NCBI GenBank assembly: GCA_900540495.1
Contig: UQGA01000001.1
Location: forward strand, 124,001-188,000
Direction of reading: 5' to 3'
DNA: 64,000 nucleotides
From: an uncultured Eubacteriales bacterium
GTDB lineage: Bacteria; Bacillota; Clostridia; Christensenellales; CAG-138
The translations under genes and the position numbers were made by a program. A model generated the notes under the pieces. The model was not told where the DNA came from and did no database searches. It saw only the letters and a program-made list of their open reading frames with translations. Below, piece by piece: positions 16,751 to 25,152 of the stretch (its first letter is position 1; each line of letters opens with the position of its first letter).

Positions 16751-17526
16751 GGTTGCACCTCCTGCAAGCGGCGCTGCGGATCGCTCTCCACAAGCGCCAA
16801 CTTATATTGTACATCATTCTGCATGGCCTGTAAACGGGCAATCAGCGGTTCGAGCACAACGTGCTCGGTCGCATAGTGGCCGCAGGTGAGCACAGCCACG
16901 CCGCGCTCAAGCGCCTCCAGCGACTGGTGGTGCCTGCATTCGCCCGTGACAAACACATCCGCCCCCGCCGCTGCCGCTGCGGCGATATCCCCGCCGCCAG
17001 CGCCGCCGACGAGCGCCACGGTAAGCACCGTATCGCCCGCCCCGCCGGTGGCAAGCGCCGTGCAGCCGAGCGCGCGCTCGGCGTTTGCCGCAAACGCATG
17101 CAACGGCAACGCCCCCGGCAACCTGCCGATGCGTCCGAGACCGTCCGGCGGCAACGGCGCCACGTCGGTCAGGCCGAGCCGTGCGGCAAGCGCGTCGTTG
17201 ACGCCGTCCGGCGCGGCGTCGAGGTTGGTGTGCGCCGCATACAGGCCCACGCCATGCCGGATCAGCCGATAGATGCCGGCAGTGGCCGGCTCCCCCTTCA
17301 GGATGCGCTTCGTGCCGGAAAAGAGCACGGGATGGTGCGTCAGCACGAGCTGCGCGCCCCAGGCGGCTGCCTCGTCGGCCACGGCGGCGGTGCAGTCAAG
17401 CGCGACCAGTACGCGCGTGATCTCTTCCCCGTCCGGGCTCACGAGCAGGCCCACGTTGTCCCACGCAAGCGCCAGCTCCGGCGGGGCAAGGCGCTCCATA
17501 TCGGCAATCCAATCGTTCAGGTGCAT
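16747..17526 (-). CDS. Nif3-like dinuclear metal-centre protein
   Basis: A 259-residue member of the NIF3/GTP cyclohydrolase I type 2 (YqfO) family. Metal ligands are in LVLTHHPVLFSG and AAHTNLDAAPDGVND, and near the C-terminus in GHYATEHVVLEPL, which carries the His and Glu of the second half. It lacks the long PII-like insertion of Bacillus YqfO; instead a short segment joins the halves. The ATG at 17526 has GGAGGG before it. Order trmK-nif3-DUF164 is a common Firmicutes operon. The biochemical role is not established. Confidence 0.92.
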   Translation of the reverse strand: MHLNDWIADMERLAPPELALAWDNVGLLVSPDGEEITRVLVALDCTAAVADEAAAWGAQLVLTHHPVLFSGTKRILKGEPATAGIYRLIRHGVGLYAAHTNLDAAPDGVNDALAARLGLTDVAPLPPDGLGRIGRLPGALPLHAFAANAERALGCTALATGGAGDTVLTVALVGGAGGGDIAAAAAAGADVFVTGECRHHQSLEALERGVAVLTCGHYATEHVVLEPLIARLQAMQNDVQYKLALVESDPQRRLQEVQP

Positions 17527-17531
17527 CGGTG

Positions 17532-18251
17532 TTATCCCTCCAGTCTTTCCAGAATGGCGCGCATCTGCGCCGCCTTTTCCGCAAGCGTCGCCTCCCCTGG
17601 CGTGCCCCGGGCAGTCCTGAGCCGCAGTTCGCACTGTGCAAGCTGCCGTTGCACGAGGGCTTCGAGAAGGGGTTCGCGCGCTGCGAACGCACGATAGCCC
17701 ACGGAAAAACAATCCACGGGAAACCCCTCCGGCCATGCGTCCCGCGCGCCCGGCGCAGGCGGCAAAACGGAGAACACCTCGTACAGGCGGCCGGCGTCGG
17801 CCACGACGAGATCCCGCTCCACGCAATAGCCGCGCGCATACAGGTAGCGCCGGATATCTTCGCCCGCGCGCATGGGCTGCAACACGGCCAGGCGCGCGCC
17901 CATCAGCGGCGTCGGGCAGGCGTCGAGCAGGCGCGCCATCAGCGTGCCGCCCATGCCGAGCAGCGCCACCGCCTCCGCCTCGCCGTCGTGCAGCACGGAA
18001 AGCCCGTCCCCGATGCGAAAATCGATCCGTTCCCACAAACCCGTCAGCCGGGCGAGCGACCGCGCCTTGGCGAGCGACGGAACGCTTACATCCGACGCAA
18101 TACAGCGCGCACGCGCGTCGCGCTGGAGCAGCGCGCAGCAGAGCCGCCCGTGGTCGCAGCCGATATCCGCCACCACCGAGCGCCCTTTCAGCAGCGACAG
18201 CGCCGTCTCGAGCCGCGGCCGCAGGGCAAGGCGCGCGCCGTCCCCGCCCAT
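17532..18251 (-). CDS. trmK: tRNA (adenine22-N1)-methyltransferase
   Basis: A 239-residue SAM-dependent enzyme that methylates A22 in the D-loop of some tRNAs. Motif I is VVADIGCDHGRLCCALLQ, the conserved ALLGMGGTLMARLL follows, and LQPMRAGEDIRRYLYARGY with the C-terminal coiled coil matches TrmK/YqfN. The ATG at 18251 is chosen by family alignment; GTG 18263 is possible, and neither has a clear ribosome site. The nif3-like gene starts 6 bases downstream, as in Bacillus yqfN-yqfO. Confidence 0.92.
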   Translation of the reverse strand: MGGDGARLALRPRLETALSLLKGRSVVADIGCDHGRLCCALLQRDARARCIASDVSVPSLAKARSLARLTGLWERIDFRIGDGLSVLHDGEAEAVALLGMGGTLMARLLDACPTPLMGARLAVLQPMRAGEDIRRYLYARGYCVERDLVVADAGRLYEVFSVLPPAPGARDAWPEGFPVDCFSVGYRAFAAREPLLEALVQRQLAQCELRLRTARGTPGEATLAEKAAQMRAILERLEG

Positions 18252-18338
18252 CAGCCGACGCACGCGCCCGCCGCGCGCATGCAGCTACGGTGCGCAGCGG
18301 CGCCGCGTCGCTTTGCCAAACCCTTCCCGCCGTCCATC

Positions 18339-19067
18339 TTATCCTCCCCGTTGCGCTGTATCGCCAAAGCAGAACACATCAGGCACAGCAGCGGGGCCGA
18401 ACAGCCTCGCCGCCATGCGCCACAGCGCCCTCGCGTGAATGCGGTCGTGCCAGACAAAACGGCGCAGCAGCTTGCACAGCGTCCAGTCCTCGCCATAGCT
18501 GCCGTGGTACACACGGTTTTCGAGATAGCCGGGCGTGGCCTCCAACGCGGCAAACCCGCGCAGGCGACAATCCAGTATCGTGCCGTCATTGTCGGCGTCC
18601 ACGCCGATCTCGCCAAAGTAATAGGCGTTCACCTGCCGGACGTGCGCATACATCTCCGCCGCGGTGCGGGGCGCCGGCCCATAGAACGTCCGGCGCGGGA
18701 GCGCGCCGCTCACGTCCTTTTCCGGCACCGCGTCATACAAAGCCTGAAAATCCCGCGCGGACCGGAGCGCAAGCGCCTTGCGCTCCCGGTACGTGTCACG
18801 CGAAAGCGGACCCGTCTCCGACACGAACAGCACGTCCGAATCCGCGTCGCAAATGTCCAGCCCGCTGGCCGCCTCCTGCACGATCTCAAACGACAGCGGC
18901 CCGTCCGCGGGCGTCCCGCGCCACCGGAGGAACGCGCGCACCTCGCGCTCCATTTTCCCCAGCGCCGCCTCCAGGGTTTCCCCGCGCGCAAATGCGCCCG
19001 GAAACTCCACGGAGTACAGCAGCGAGTCATCGCCGTTGTGTTCCCATACGCAGCCAAGCGTTTGCAT
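18339..19067 (-). CDS. Unknown two-part protein: HicB-like N-domain and DinB-like C-domain
   Basis: A 242-residue protein I cannot assign to a characterised family. Residues 1-50 (YSVEFPGAFARGETLEAALGKM) look like the HicB/UPF0150 antitoxin fold, which has YSVxFPxxxGxxTxGxTxEEAL. Residues about 120-240 are helical with MYAHVRQVNAYYFGEIG and RRFVWHDRIHARALWRMA; the HxxxH at the end resembles the metal-binding helix of DinB-like four-helix bundles. No toxin gene is adjacent. The ATG at 19067 has a GGAGG 8 bases upstream. It is transcribed toward trmK with an 87-base gap. Confidence 0.7.
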   Translation of the reverse strand: MQTLGCVWEHNGDDSLLYSVEFPGAFARGETLEAALGKMEREVRAFLRWRGTPADGPLSFEIVQEAASGLDICDADSDVLFVSETGPLSRDTYRERKALALRSARDFQALYDAVPEKDVSGALPRRTFYGPAPRTAAEMYAHVRQVNAYYFGEIGVDADNDGTILDCRLRGFAALEATPGYLENRVYHGSYGEDWTLCKLLRRFVWHDRIHARALWRMAARLFGPAAVPDVFCFGDTAQRGG

Positions 19068-19181
19068 CCGTCCCGCCTCCTGCAAGCCGCCCCGGCGCGG
19101 CGGCGGTTGCTTCCCTATCAATTATATAGAATGGCCCGGCCGTTTGCAAGCGGCGGCAAACCCGGCGCACGAAAGACAAAA

Positions 19182-19217
19182 GCGCGTCCCCGACCGGATA
19201 AACCAGGGGGAACGCGC
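19182..19217 (-). terminator. Terminator of the aminotransferase gene
   Basis: GCGCGTCCCC (19182-19191) pairs with GGGGGAACGCGC (19206-19217), one bulge; on the minus strand it is followed by TTTTGTCTTT. Confidence 0.8.
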
Positions 19218-19239
19218 CAATTCCAAGCGCCGGCAGCCG

Positions 19240-20511
19240 TCAGCGGCCGAGCAGTTTTTCAAGCGCCGCAAGGCACAGGCTGGTGCAGAACACCTCCGCC
19301 GCCTGCTCCAGCTCCGGCAATGTGGGATAGGACGGGGCAATGCGGATGTTGCTGTCCTCCGGGTCCTTGCCGTAGGGGTACGTTGCGCCGGCGCCGGTCA
19401 TCACCACGCCCGCCTGCTTGCACAGCGCGAGCGTCCGCTTGGCCGTGCCCGGCATGGCGTTCAGACTGATGAAATAGCCGCCGTGCGGGCGATGCCAGGT
19501 GGCCGTACCGGTCGGAGCAACCAGGTTGTCCAGCGTGCGCAACACCGCCTCAAACTTGGGCTTGAGGATGGCCGCATGGCGCTGCATGTGTGCAAGCGTA
19601 TGCGCCTTATCCTTCAAAAAGCGCACGTGCATGAGCTGGTTGACCTTGTCGTACCCGATGGTCTGGAAGGTCAGCAGGCCCACGACATGGGCGAGGTTTT
19701 CCGCGCTGGCCGCCATACATGCCACGCCTGCGCCGGCAAACGTGACCTTGGAGGTGGACGCGAATTCATACACCCGGTCGGGATTGCCCATCTCGCGGCA
19801 GAGCGACAGCATCTCCACAAACGGCACGAACGGGCCGTCAAACTCGTGGATGCAATACGCATTGTCCCACATGAGCGCAAAATCCGGCGCGCCCGTCCGC
19901 ATCGACGCAATGCGGCGGCAGACCTCCTCGCTGTACACAAAACCGTCGGGGTTGGAGTACTTCGGCACGCACCACATCCCCTTGACCGCCGGATCGAGCG
20001 CAAGGCGTTCCACCACGTCCATGTCCGGCCCTTCCTCATGCAGCGGCACGGTGATGAGCTCCATGCCGAACGACTGCGACAGGTGGAAATGGCGATCATA
20101 GCCGGGCGCCGGGCACAGGAACTTGACGACCGGCTCCTGCGACCATGGGCGCGGGCTGTGCAACAGGCCGTGCGTATACGCCTTGGCAATGAGGTCGTAC
20201 ATCAGGTTCAGGCTTGCGTTCCCGCCGACGAGCACTTCCCGCTCCTCCACGCCGAGGATCTCCGCAAACAGGCGTTTGCAGGCGGGCAGCCCGTCCAGAC
20301 AGCCATAATTGCGCACGTCCACGCCGTCGCACACGAAATCGCCGTCGTCAAGCGTGTGGAACAGCTCGTTGCTGAGGTCAAGCTGCTCCGCCGCAGGCTT
20401 GCCGCGGGCAAGGTTCAGGGATAGCCCCTTCGCCGCAAGGCCATCGTATGCCGCCTTGACGCGCGCATACTCCGCTTCCAGTTGTTCCGGCGTCATCTGC
20501 CGATACTGCAT
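19240..20511 (-). CDS. PLP-dependent aminotransferase, class Ic aspartate aminotransferase type
   Basis: A 423-residue fold-type I aminotransferase. The Schiff-base lysine is in EFASTSKVTFAGAG; the Asn/Asp pair of the cofactor pocket is in MWDNAYCIHEF, and substrate-binding Arg in NIRIAPSYP. The N-terminal LNLARGKPAAEQLDLS and the large middle insertion fit the Aminotran_MocR-like group that includes the class Ic aspartate aminotransferases of Corynebacterium (AspT) and Mycobacterium (Rv3722c). The ATG at 20511 has AGAGGTGG before it. Amino donor is probably aspartate or glutamate, by family. Confidence 0.9.
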   Translation of the reverse strand: MQYRQMTPEQLEAEYARVKAAYDGLAAKGLSLNLARGKPAAEQLDLSNELFHTLDDGDFVCDGVDVRNYGCLDGLPACKRLFAEILGVEEREVLVGGNASLNLMYDLIAKAYTHGLLHSPRPWSQEPVVKFLCPAPGYDRHFHLSQSFGMELITVPLHEEGPDMDVVERLALDPAVKGMWCVPKYSNPDGFVYSEEVCRRIASMRTGAPDFALMWDNAYCIHEFDGPFVPFVEMLSLCREMGNPDRVYEFASTSKVTFAGAGVACMAASAENLAHVVGLLTFQTIGYDKVNQLMHVRFLKDKAHTLAHMQRHAAILKPKFEAVLRTLDNLVAPTGTATWHRPHGGYFISLNAMPGTAKRTLALCKQAGVVMTGAGATYPYGKDPEDSNIRIAPSYPTLPELEQAAEVFCTSLCLAALEKLLGR

Positions 20512-20543
20512 CCGTCCCACCTCTTCAAAATATAATATTCCCT

Positions 20544-20582
20544 ATTTTGCTCCAAAACGCAGGATTTGTCAATACATCCTGC
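20544..20582 (-). promoter_or_regulatory. Promoter with flanking inverted repeat upstream of the aminotransferase gene
   Basis: Minus strand TTGACA (20567-20572), 17 bases, CAAAAT (20544-20549). A perfect 7-base inverted repeat, GCAGGAT (20559-20565) and ATCCTGC (20576-20582), brackets the -35 box and is a plausible repressor site. Confidence 0.65.
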
Positions 20583-20721
20583 AAAGATACCCGCAACGGC
20601 GCCGCCCGTGCGGCCACGGCGCCAAACCCAAGCCGGTGTTCCTCCCGGCCCATGCCCGAGCAGCGGGCCGGGCGCCCCCGGGCGGATTCCCACCCATATT
20701 TGAGGATGCAGCCCGGAAGGA

Positions 20722-20749
20722 TTGCTTTTTCCACAAGCCATGATACAAT
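20722..20749 (+). promoter_or_regulatory. Promoter of the thioesterase gene
   Basis: TTGCTT (20722-20727), 16 bases, TACAAT (20744-20749), 44 bases before the ATG. Confidence 0.65.
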
Positions 20750-20793
20750 GGTAAAAAATCTGCGCGTTGCGCGCATTCCAAAAGAGGAAGCCC

Positions 20794-21285
20794 ATGTCCC
20801 ATACGAATTGCAAGGAAGAACAGGAACGCTTTGCGCAGGCCATGCAGGCCAGTCTCGACCGGCTGCACGATTGCGCCCCCGGCGCGGTCGGCGACAGCCT
20901 TTCGCTGCGCCTGCTGGACTGTTCGGCGCAGGCGCGCACCTATACGCTGCGCGCTTCCACGGCCGAATGGATGCGCAATGTCAACCACACGCTGCACGGC
21001 GGCATGTGCGCCGCAGTGCTCGACCAGGCGATGGGTTGCGCCGCCTATTGCGCGATGCCGGCGCCCGGCATCGCGCCTACCATCCAACTGCAGGTGAACT
21101 ACCTGCGCGCCATTCCCGTCGGAGAGGACGTCAACCTGCGAATCCGCGTCGTCTCCGTGACCAGGCACCTCATCCATGTCGTTTCGGAGGCATGGACGGG
21201 CGAAAACGAAAGTCGCACCTGCCTGACGGCCAGCGCGACCTATTTCTTCCGACCGGCGGAAAACGCCGTTACACAAACAGATTGA
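20794..21285 (+). CDS. PaaI-type hotdog-fold thioesterase
   Basis: A 163-residue acyl-CoA thioesterase of the hotdog fold. The family core VNHTLHGGMCAAVLDQAMGCAAY contains the HGG turn and the catalytic acidic residue in the central helix; PTIQLQVNYLRAIPVGEDV is the following strand. AGAGGAAG precedes the ATG. Its last 17 bases overlap the 3' end of the convergent threonine ammonia-lyase gene. The acyl substrate is not predictable. Confidence 0.9.
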   Translation: MSHTNCKEEQERFAQAMQASLDRLHDCAPGAVGDSLSLRLLDCSAQARTYTLRASTAEWMRNVNHTLHGGMCAAVLDQAMGCAAYCAMPAPGIAPTIQLQVNYLRAIPVGEDVNLRIRVVSVTRHLIHVVSEAWTGENESRTCLTASATYFFRPAENAVTQTD

Positions 21286-22519
21286 ACAGCAGCGTATCCT
21301 CGCTGATCACGGTATAGGCAAAACCCTTGGCCTCCATGCGCTCCAACAGGGACGGATAATCGGACGCGCGCGCAAGCTCCACGCCGATGAGCACCGGCCC
21401 CTTTTCCTTGTCGTTGGCCTTGGTGTACTCAAAGCGTGCGATGTCGTCATCCGGGCCGAGGACTTCGCCCACGAACTCGCGCAGCGCGCCGGGCCGCTGC
21501 GGGAACTGCACGATAAAATAATGCTTAAGCCCCTCGAACACCATGGAGCGTTCCTTGATCTCCTGCATGCGCGCGATGTCGTTGTTGCTGCCGGAAAGGA
21601 TGCAGACGACCGTCTTGCCGCGGATCTCCTCCCGATAGGCATCGAGCGCTGCAAGCGGCAACGCGCCGGCCGGTTCGAGGACGATGGCGCTGTCGTTATA
21701 CACCTGCAGAATGGTGCTGCACACCTTGCCCTCCGGCACGACGGCAATCCCGTCGAGCACCTCGCGGCAGATGCGGTAGGTCAGATCGCCCACGCGCTTG
21801 ACGGAAGCGCCGTCCACGAATTTATCCACCTTGGGGAGGGCGACCGGCCCGCCGGCGTCAAACGCAGCCTGCATGCTCGCCGCCCCGGCCGGTTCGCAGC
21901 CGATGACCTTTGTGTGCGGGCTGGTCCCCTTGACATACGTCCCGACGCCCGCCATGAGGCCGCCGCCGCCGATGGTGCCGAAAATATAATCGATCTCGGG
22001 CACGTCGTCGGTCAGGATCTCCAGCGCGACCGACCCCTGCCCCGCGATGACCTGCGCGTCGTCAAACGGATGGATGAACGCCATGTCGTGTTCCTCGCAA
22101 TACGCGCGTGCGGCAGCCGCAGAATCGTCAAACGTGTCGCCCGCAAGCACGATCTCGACAAACTCGCCGCCAAAGCGCTGCACCTGACGGATCTTCTGCT
22201 TTGGCGTGGTCACAGGCATAAAGATACAGCCCCTGACCCTGAGCTCCCGGCAGGAAAACGCCACGCCCTGCGCATGGTTGCCGGCGCTTGCGCAGACCAC
22301 GCCGCGGCTGAGCGCTTCCGGCGAAAGCGAATGCATCTTGTTATACGCCCCGCGAATCTTAAACGACCGGACGACCTGCAGATCCTCCCGCTTCAAATAG
22401 ACGTTGCAGCCATACTGCTCGGAGAGCACGTCATTGCGCATGAGCGGCATGCGGTTGAGCACCTTCTTGAGGCGCTGCTCGGCCCGAATGATGTCCTGCA
22501 GCGTCACCAACTGTTCCAT
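21269..22519 (-). CDS. ilvA: Threonine ammonia-lyase with C-terminal ACT-like domain
   Basis: A 416-residue fold-type II PLP enzyme that deaminates threonine to 2-oxobutanoate. The PLP lysine is K54 in RSFKIRGAYNK, the phosphate loop is GTIGGGGLMAG near 185, and SAGNHAQGVA is the substrate loop. About 85 C-terminal residues (HYFIVQFPQRPGALREFVGE onward) form a single ACT-like regulatory domain, as in the short biosynthetic/catabolic enzymes of Firmicutes. No branched-chain biosynthesis genes are adjacent, so I cannot tell which role applies. An AAAAGCGCTTTT palindrome (22578-22589) lies upstream. Confidence 0.92.
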   Translation of the reverse strand: MEQLVTLQDIIRAEQRLKKVLNRMPLMRNDVLSEQYGCNVYLKREDLQVVRSFKIRGAYNKMHSLSPEALSRGVVCASAGNHAQGVAFSCRELRVRGCIFMPVTTPKQKIRQVQRFGGEFVEIVLAGDTFDDSAAAARAYCEEHDMAFIHPFDDAQVIAGQGSVALEILTDDVPEIDYIFGTIGGGGLMAGVGTYVKGTSPHTKVIGCEPAGAASMQAAFDAGGPVALPKVDKFVDGASVKRVGDLTYRICREVLDGIAVVPEGKVCSTILQVYNDSAIVLEPAGALPLAALDAYREEIRGKTVVCILSGSNNDIARMQEIKERSMVFEGLKHYFIVQFPQRPGALREFVGEVLGPDDDIARFEYTKANDKEKGPVLIGVELARASDYPSLLERMEAKGFAYTVISEDTLLFNLFV

Positions 22520-22646
22520 ATCTTCTTTCCTCGCTTTGGTAAGATCCTGTTTACTATATCATATATTGTTCGCAGTGAAAAGCGCTTTTTTCGCATCTCC
22601 TTCGCCCGAAGCATCCTTAAAGTCGAACGGGAGCCGAATTGCCGGG

Positions 22647-22700
22647 TTGACAAGGTGGTTTAACGATGTTAAACTATCCTTGGTTTAATGATATTAGACC
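22647..22700 (+). promoter_or_regulatory. Promoter with tandem palindromic operators before the BlaI-like gene
   Basis: TTGACA (22647-22652), 17 bases, TAAACT (22670-22675). GTTTAAC-GAT-GTTAAAC (22658-22674) is a perfect inverted repeat lying between the -35 and -10 boxes; GGTTTAAT-GAT-ATTAGACC (22682-22700) is a second copy with one mismatch, 25 bases on. Two dyads with the same GAT centre over a promoter are what BlaI/MecI dimers bind, so autorepression is likely. Confidence 0.85.
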
Positions 22701-22727
22701 AACATCCTGCGAACACGGAGGGACGAT

Positions 22728-23093
22728 ATGAGGGAACATGCCCCTGGCGTAATGGAGCTGCGCTTTGCGGAGCTGATCTGGGCGCACGAGCCGATCGGTT
22801 CCGGCGAGCTGGTACATCTCGCCGCAGAGACGTTCGGCTGGAAAAAATCGACGACCTACACGATGCTGCGGCGGCTGTGCGAACGCGGTCTGTTTCAAAA
22901 CGAAAGCGGCCTGGTACGCGCGCAGATGAGCGAAGCGGAGCTGCGGGCGGTCCAGAGCGAGCGGTTCGTGGAGGATGCTTTCGGCGGATCGCTGCCGCGC
23001 TTTGTGGCGGCGTTCGCCTCCCGCCGCCCGCTCGACGAGGCGGACATCGCCGAGCTGCGGCAACTGATCGAAGAAAGCGAGGCGCGGACATGA
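22728..23093 (+). CDS. BlaI/MecI/CopY-family repressor
   Basis: A 121-residue winged-helix repressor. FGWKKSTTYTMLRRLCERGLFQNESG is the recognition helix and wing in the family pattern (W..sTv.t.L.RL..KG), and the C-terminal part (DIAELRQLIEES) is the dimerising region cut in response to signal. It normally binds as a dimer and is removed by proteolysis controlled by a membrane M56 peptidase, which is the next gene, overlapping by ATGA. GGAGGG precedes the ATG. Confidence 0.93.
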   Translation: MREHAPGVMELRFAELIWAHEPIGSGELVHLAAETFGWKKSTTYTMLRRLCERGLFQNESGLVRAQMSEAELRAVQSERFVEDAFGGSLPRFVAAFASRRPLDEADIAELRQLIEESEART

Positions 23094-24979
23094 CGGGCGC
23101 GGGCATTTGGGAACGAATGTTTTTGCAGCTTGTAAACATGAGCATCGGCGGCGGGATTGCAATTTTGCTCGTGCTGGCGTGCCGCGCGCTGCTTATCCGC
23201 GCGCCCAGGCGCTATTGCTATGCGCTCTGGGCGCTGCCGCTGCTGCGGCTGCTTGTTCCGTTTACGCTGGAAATCCCGACAAGCCCGCTGCCGCTCACGG
23301 CCGATCCGATTCCGCTCGATATCGGGCTGATGGAAACGCCGCAGGTCCATACCGGCATTTCGTCGTTCAACAGCGCGGTCAACGGCCTGTTGCCGGCGGG
23401 CACACCGCAAACGAGCGCAAACCCGCTGCAGATTTTCATTGCCATCGCCACGGTACTGTATCTAGCCGGCCTTTGTGCCATGTTGCTGCACGGACTGGTC
23501 GCGCTGGTCCGGCTCCGGCGGCGCCTTGCAGGGGCCGTATGCCTGGAGAGCGGCGTCTATGAGGCGGCCGGCATCCCCACGCCGTTTGTGCTCGGCCTGT
23601 TGCGGCCGTGCATCTATCTGCCGGTTGGTCTGACCGGGGCGGAGCGAGCGCACGTGCTGGCGCATGAACGGGCGCACATCCGCCGTCTGGACCATGTCAC
23701 GCGGCTGTTGGCGCATCTTGCGCTGTGCCTGCACTGGTGGAACCCGCTCGTCTGGCTCGCTTTCCGGCTGAGTGCGCGCGATATGGAGCTTTCCTGCGAC
23801 GAGCGCGTACTCGCCACTTCCGGCGCGGACATCCGCGCGGGGTATGCGAACACGCTGTTGAACCTGTCCGCCACGCGCGCACGCCTGCCTGGCACGCCGC
23901 TTGCCTTTGGCGAAAGCGACGCAAAAACGCGTATTACAAACGTATTGCGCTACCGCAGGCCTGCGCTCTGGCTTTCCGCCGTCGCCTCGCTGGTGTGTCT
24001 GCTCGCCGCAGCCTGCGCACTCACGAGCCGCGCGCAGGAGACGGCGCCCACCGTCCCGCATGGCACGTACGGCGTGCGCGATATTCTGTACGCCGCGCCG
24101 GTATTTTCCTTCTCCTACGCATCGGCTGAGGATGCGCCGCAATACGCCGTCGACGAAACGGGGACGCTCCTGGAACGGGGCGGCCTGTCCTCGATGGACG
24201 GTAAGCATGAGGCTGATGAGTGGGTGCCGCTCGGCGCGCTGCAACGGACGGATTTCGATGCAGTCTCGTTCTCCGCGCTGTTCCCGGTCCCCAACTACCC
24301 CGAAACCTTTTCGCCCGATGTCGTCGCCGCGGATGTGGCGGCCGTTTGGGCGCTCGCGCCGACGGCGGGAAGCGCGCAGGACGCGCTGTTGCTGGAGACG
24401 CATGGCGGCGAAATGCTGCTGTTGCTTGCAAGCGGTTCGCTTAAAGCCGACGGGACCCATGCGCGCTGGCTCTTCGCGCTGAACGACGCAGGCGTTCCGT
24501 TCGATACGGTCGCCATCGAGCGGAGCATTGGCGAATCGCTCTCGCTGTCACAGCCGGTGCGATGCTTTGCCTATTACACCGATCCCGGTGCGCCGGGCTG
24601 GTATCTGATCGCCTGGATCTGCGGCGACGATATGGGGTACAGCATATTGACCTGTAACGAAGCGAGCGGTGCGTGCCAATTGCAGGGGAACACGCTGTTG
24701 CAGGGCGCTGCCGTATCCGATGCACCCGTGCTGTGCGGGCCGCATCTGGGGGAAGAAGGGCAGGAGATCCGGCTTGACGCCGTCCTGTCCAACGATCCGC
24801 TGCTCGCCCTTGTCTCACGCACGGCGGATGGCGCGCGTGAGACGCGCGCCGTCTCCGGCGCGCCGTCGCTGACCATATTCCCCACAACGGACGGGCCGAT
24901 CGAACTCGGCTACTCCTATCGTGAACAGGCCGGCGCGATCGACGCGCCGGCGGCGCAGGCGGACGATGCGGGCGCGTAG
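23090..24979 (+). CDS. M56 (BlaR1-like) membrane metallopeptidase with an unrecognised sensor domain
   Basis: A 629-residue membrane protease-sensor. Three or four helices flank the cytoplasmic zinc motif HERAH (LAHERAHIRRLDHVTRL), with the third ligand region ELSCDERVL further on, as in BlaR1/MecR1. After the last helix (LSAVASLVCLLAAACAL) about 320 residues lie outside. This part lacks the SxxK and KTG motifs of a beta-lactam-binding domain and I recognise no family in it, so the signal is unknown. With the overlapping BlaI-type gene it forms a complete sensor-repressor module; no lactamase or PBP target gene is adjacent. Confidence 0.88.
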   Translation: MTGAGIWERMFLQLVNMSIGGGIAILLVLACRALLIRAPRRYCYALWALPLLRLLVPFTLEIPTSPLPLTADPIPLDIGLMETPQVHTGISSFNSAVNGLLPAGTPQTSANPLQIFIAIATVLYLAGLCAMLLHGLVALVRLRRRLAGAVCLESGVYEAAGIPTPFVLGLLRPCIYLPVGLTGAERAHVLAHERAHIRRLDHVTRLLAHLALCLHWWNPLVWLAFRLSARDMELSCDERVLATSGADIRAGYANTLLNLSATRARLPGTPLAFGESDAKTRITNVLRYRRPALWLSAVASLVCLLAAACALTSRAQETAPTVPHGTYGVRDILYAAPVFSFSYASAEDAPQYAVDETGTLLERGGLSSMDGKHEADEWVPLGALQRTDFDAVSFSALFPVPNYPETFSPDVVAADVAAVWALAPTAGSAQDALLLETHGGEMLLLLASGSLKADGTHARWLFALNDAGVPFDTVAIERSIGESLSLSQPVRCFAYYTDPGAPGWYLIAWICGDDMGYSILTCNEASGACQLQGNTLLQGAAVSDAPVLCGPHLGEEGQEIRLDAVLSNDPLLALVSRTADGARETRAVSGAPSLTIFPTTDGPIELGYSYREQAGAIDAPAAQADDAGA

Positions 24980-25066
24980 CCCCCGTGGCATTCCTTTTGA
25001 CAACCGCAATCGCCGCCCCCCGACGGCGGCTCTCCCAAATCAGAGCGAAAACGTCGCCAGCAATAA

Positions 25067-25098
25067 GCCCCTGTGGACCGAAGCTGATCCACAGGGGC
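25067..25098. terminator. Hairpin between the M56 gene and the convergent MATE gene
   Basis: GCCCCTGTGGA (25067-25077) pairs with TCCACAGGGGC (25088-25098); 11-bp perfect stem with weak U-runs on both strands, placed to serve both convergent genes. Confidence 0.65.
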
Positions 25099-25152
25099 AT
25101 TAAAGTGGCACACCTTCAAGCGCCGCCCGCGCCGTGTCCGATGCGGGCATGC

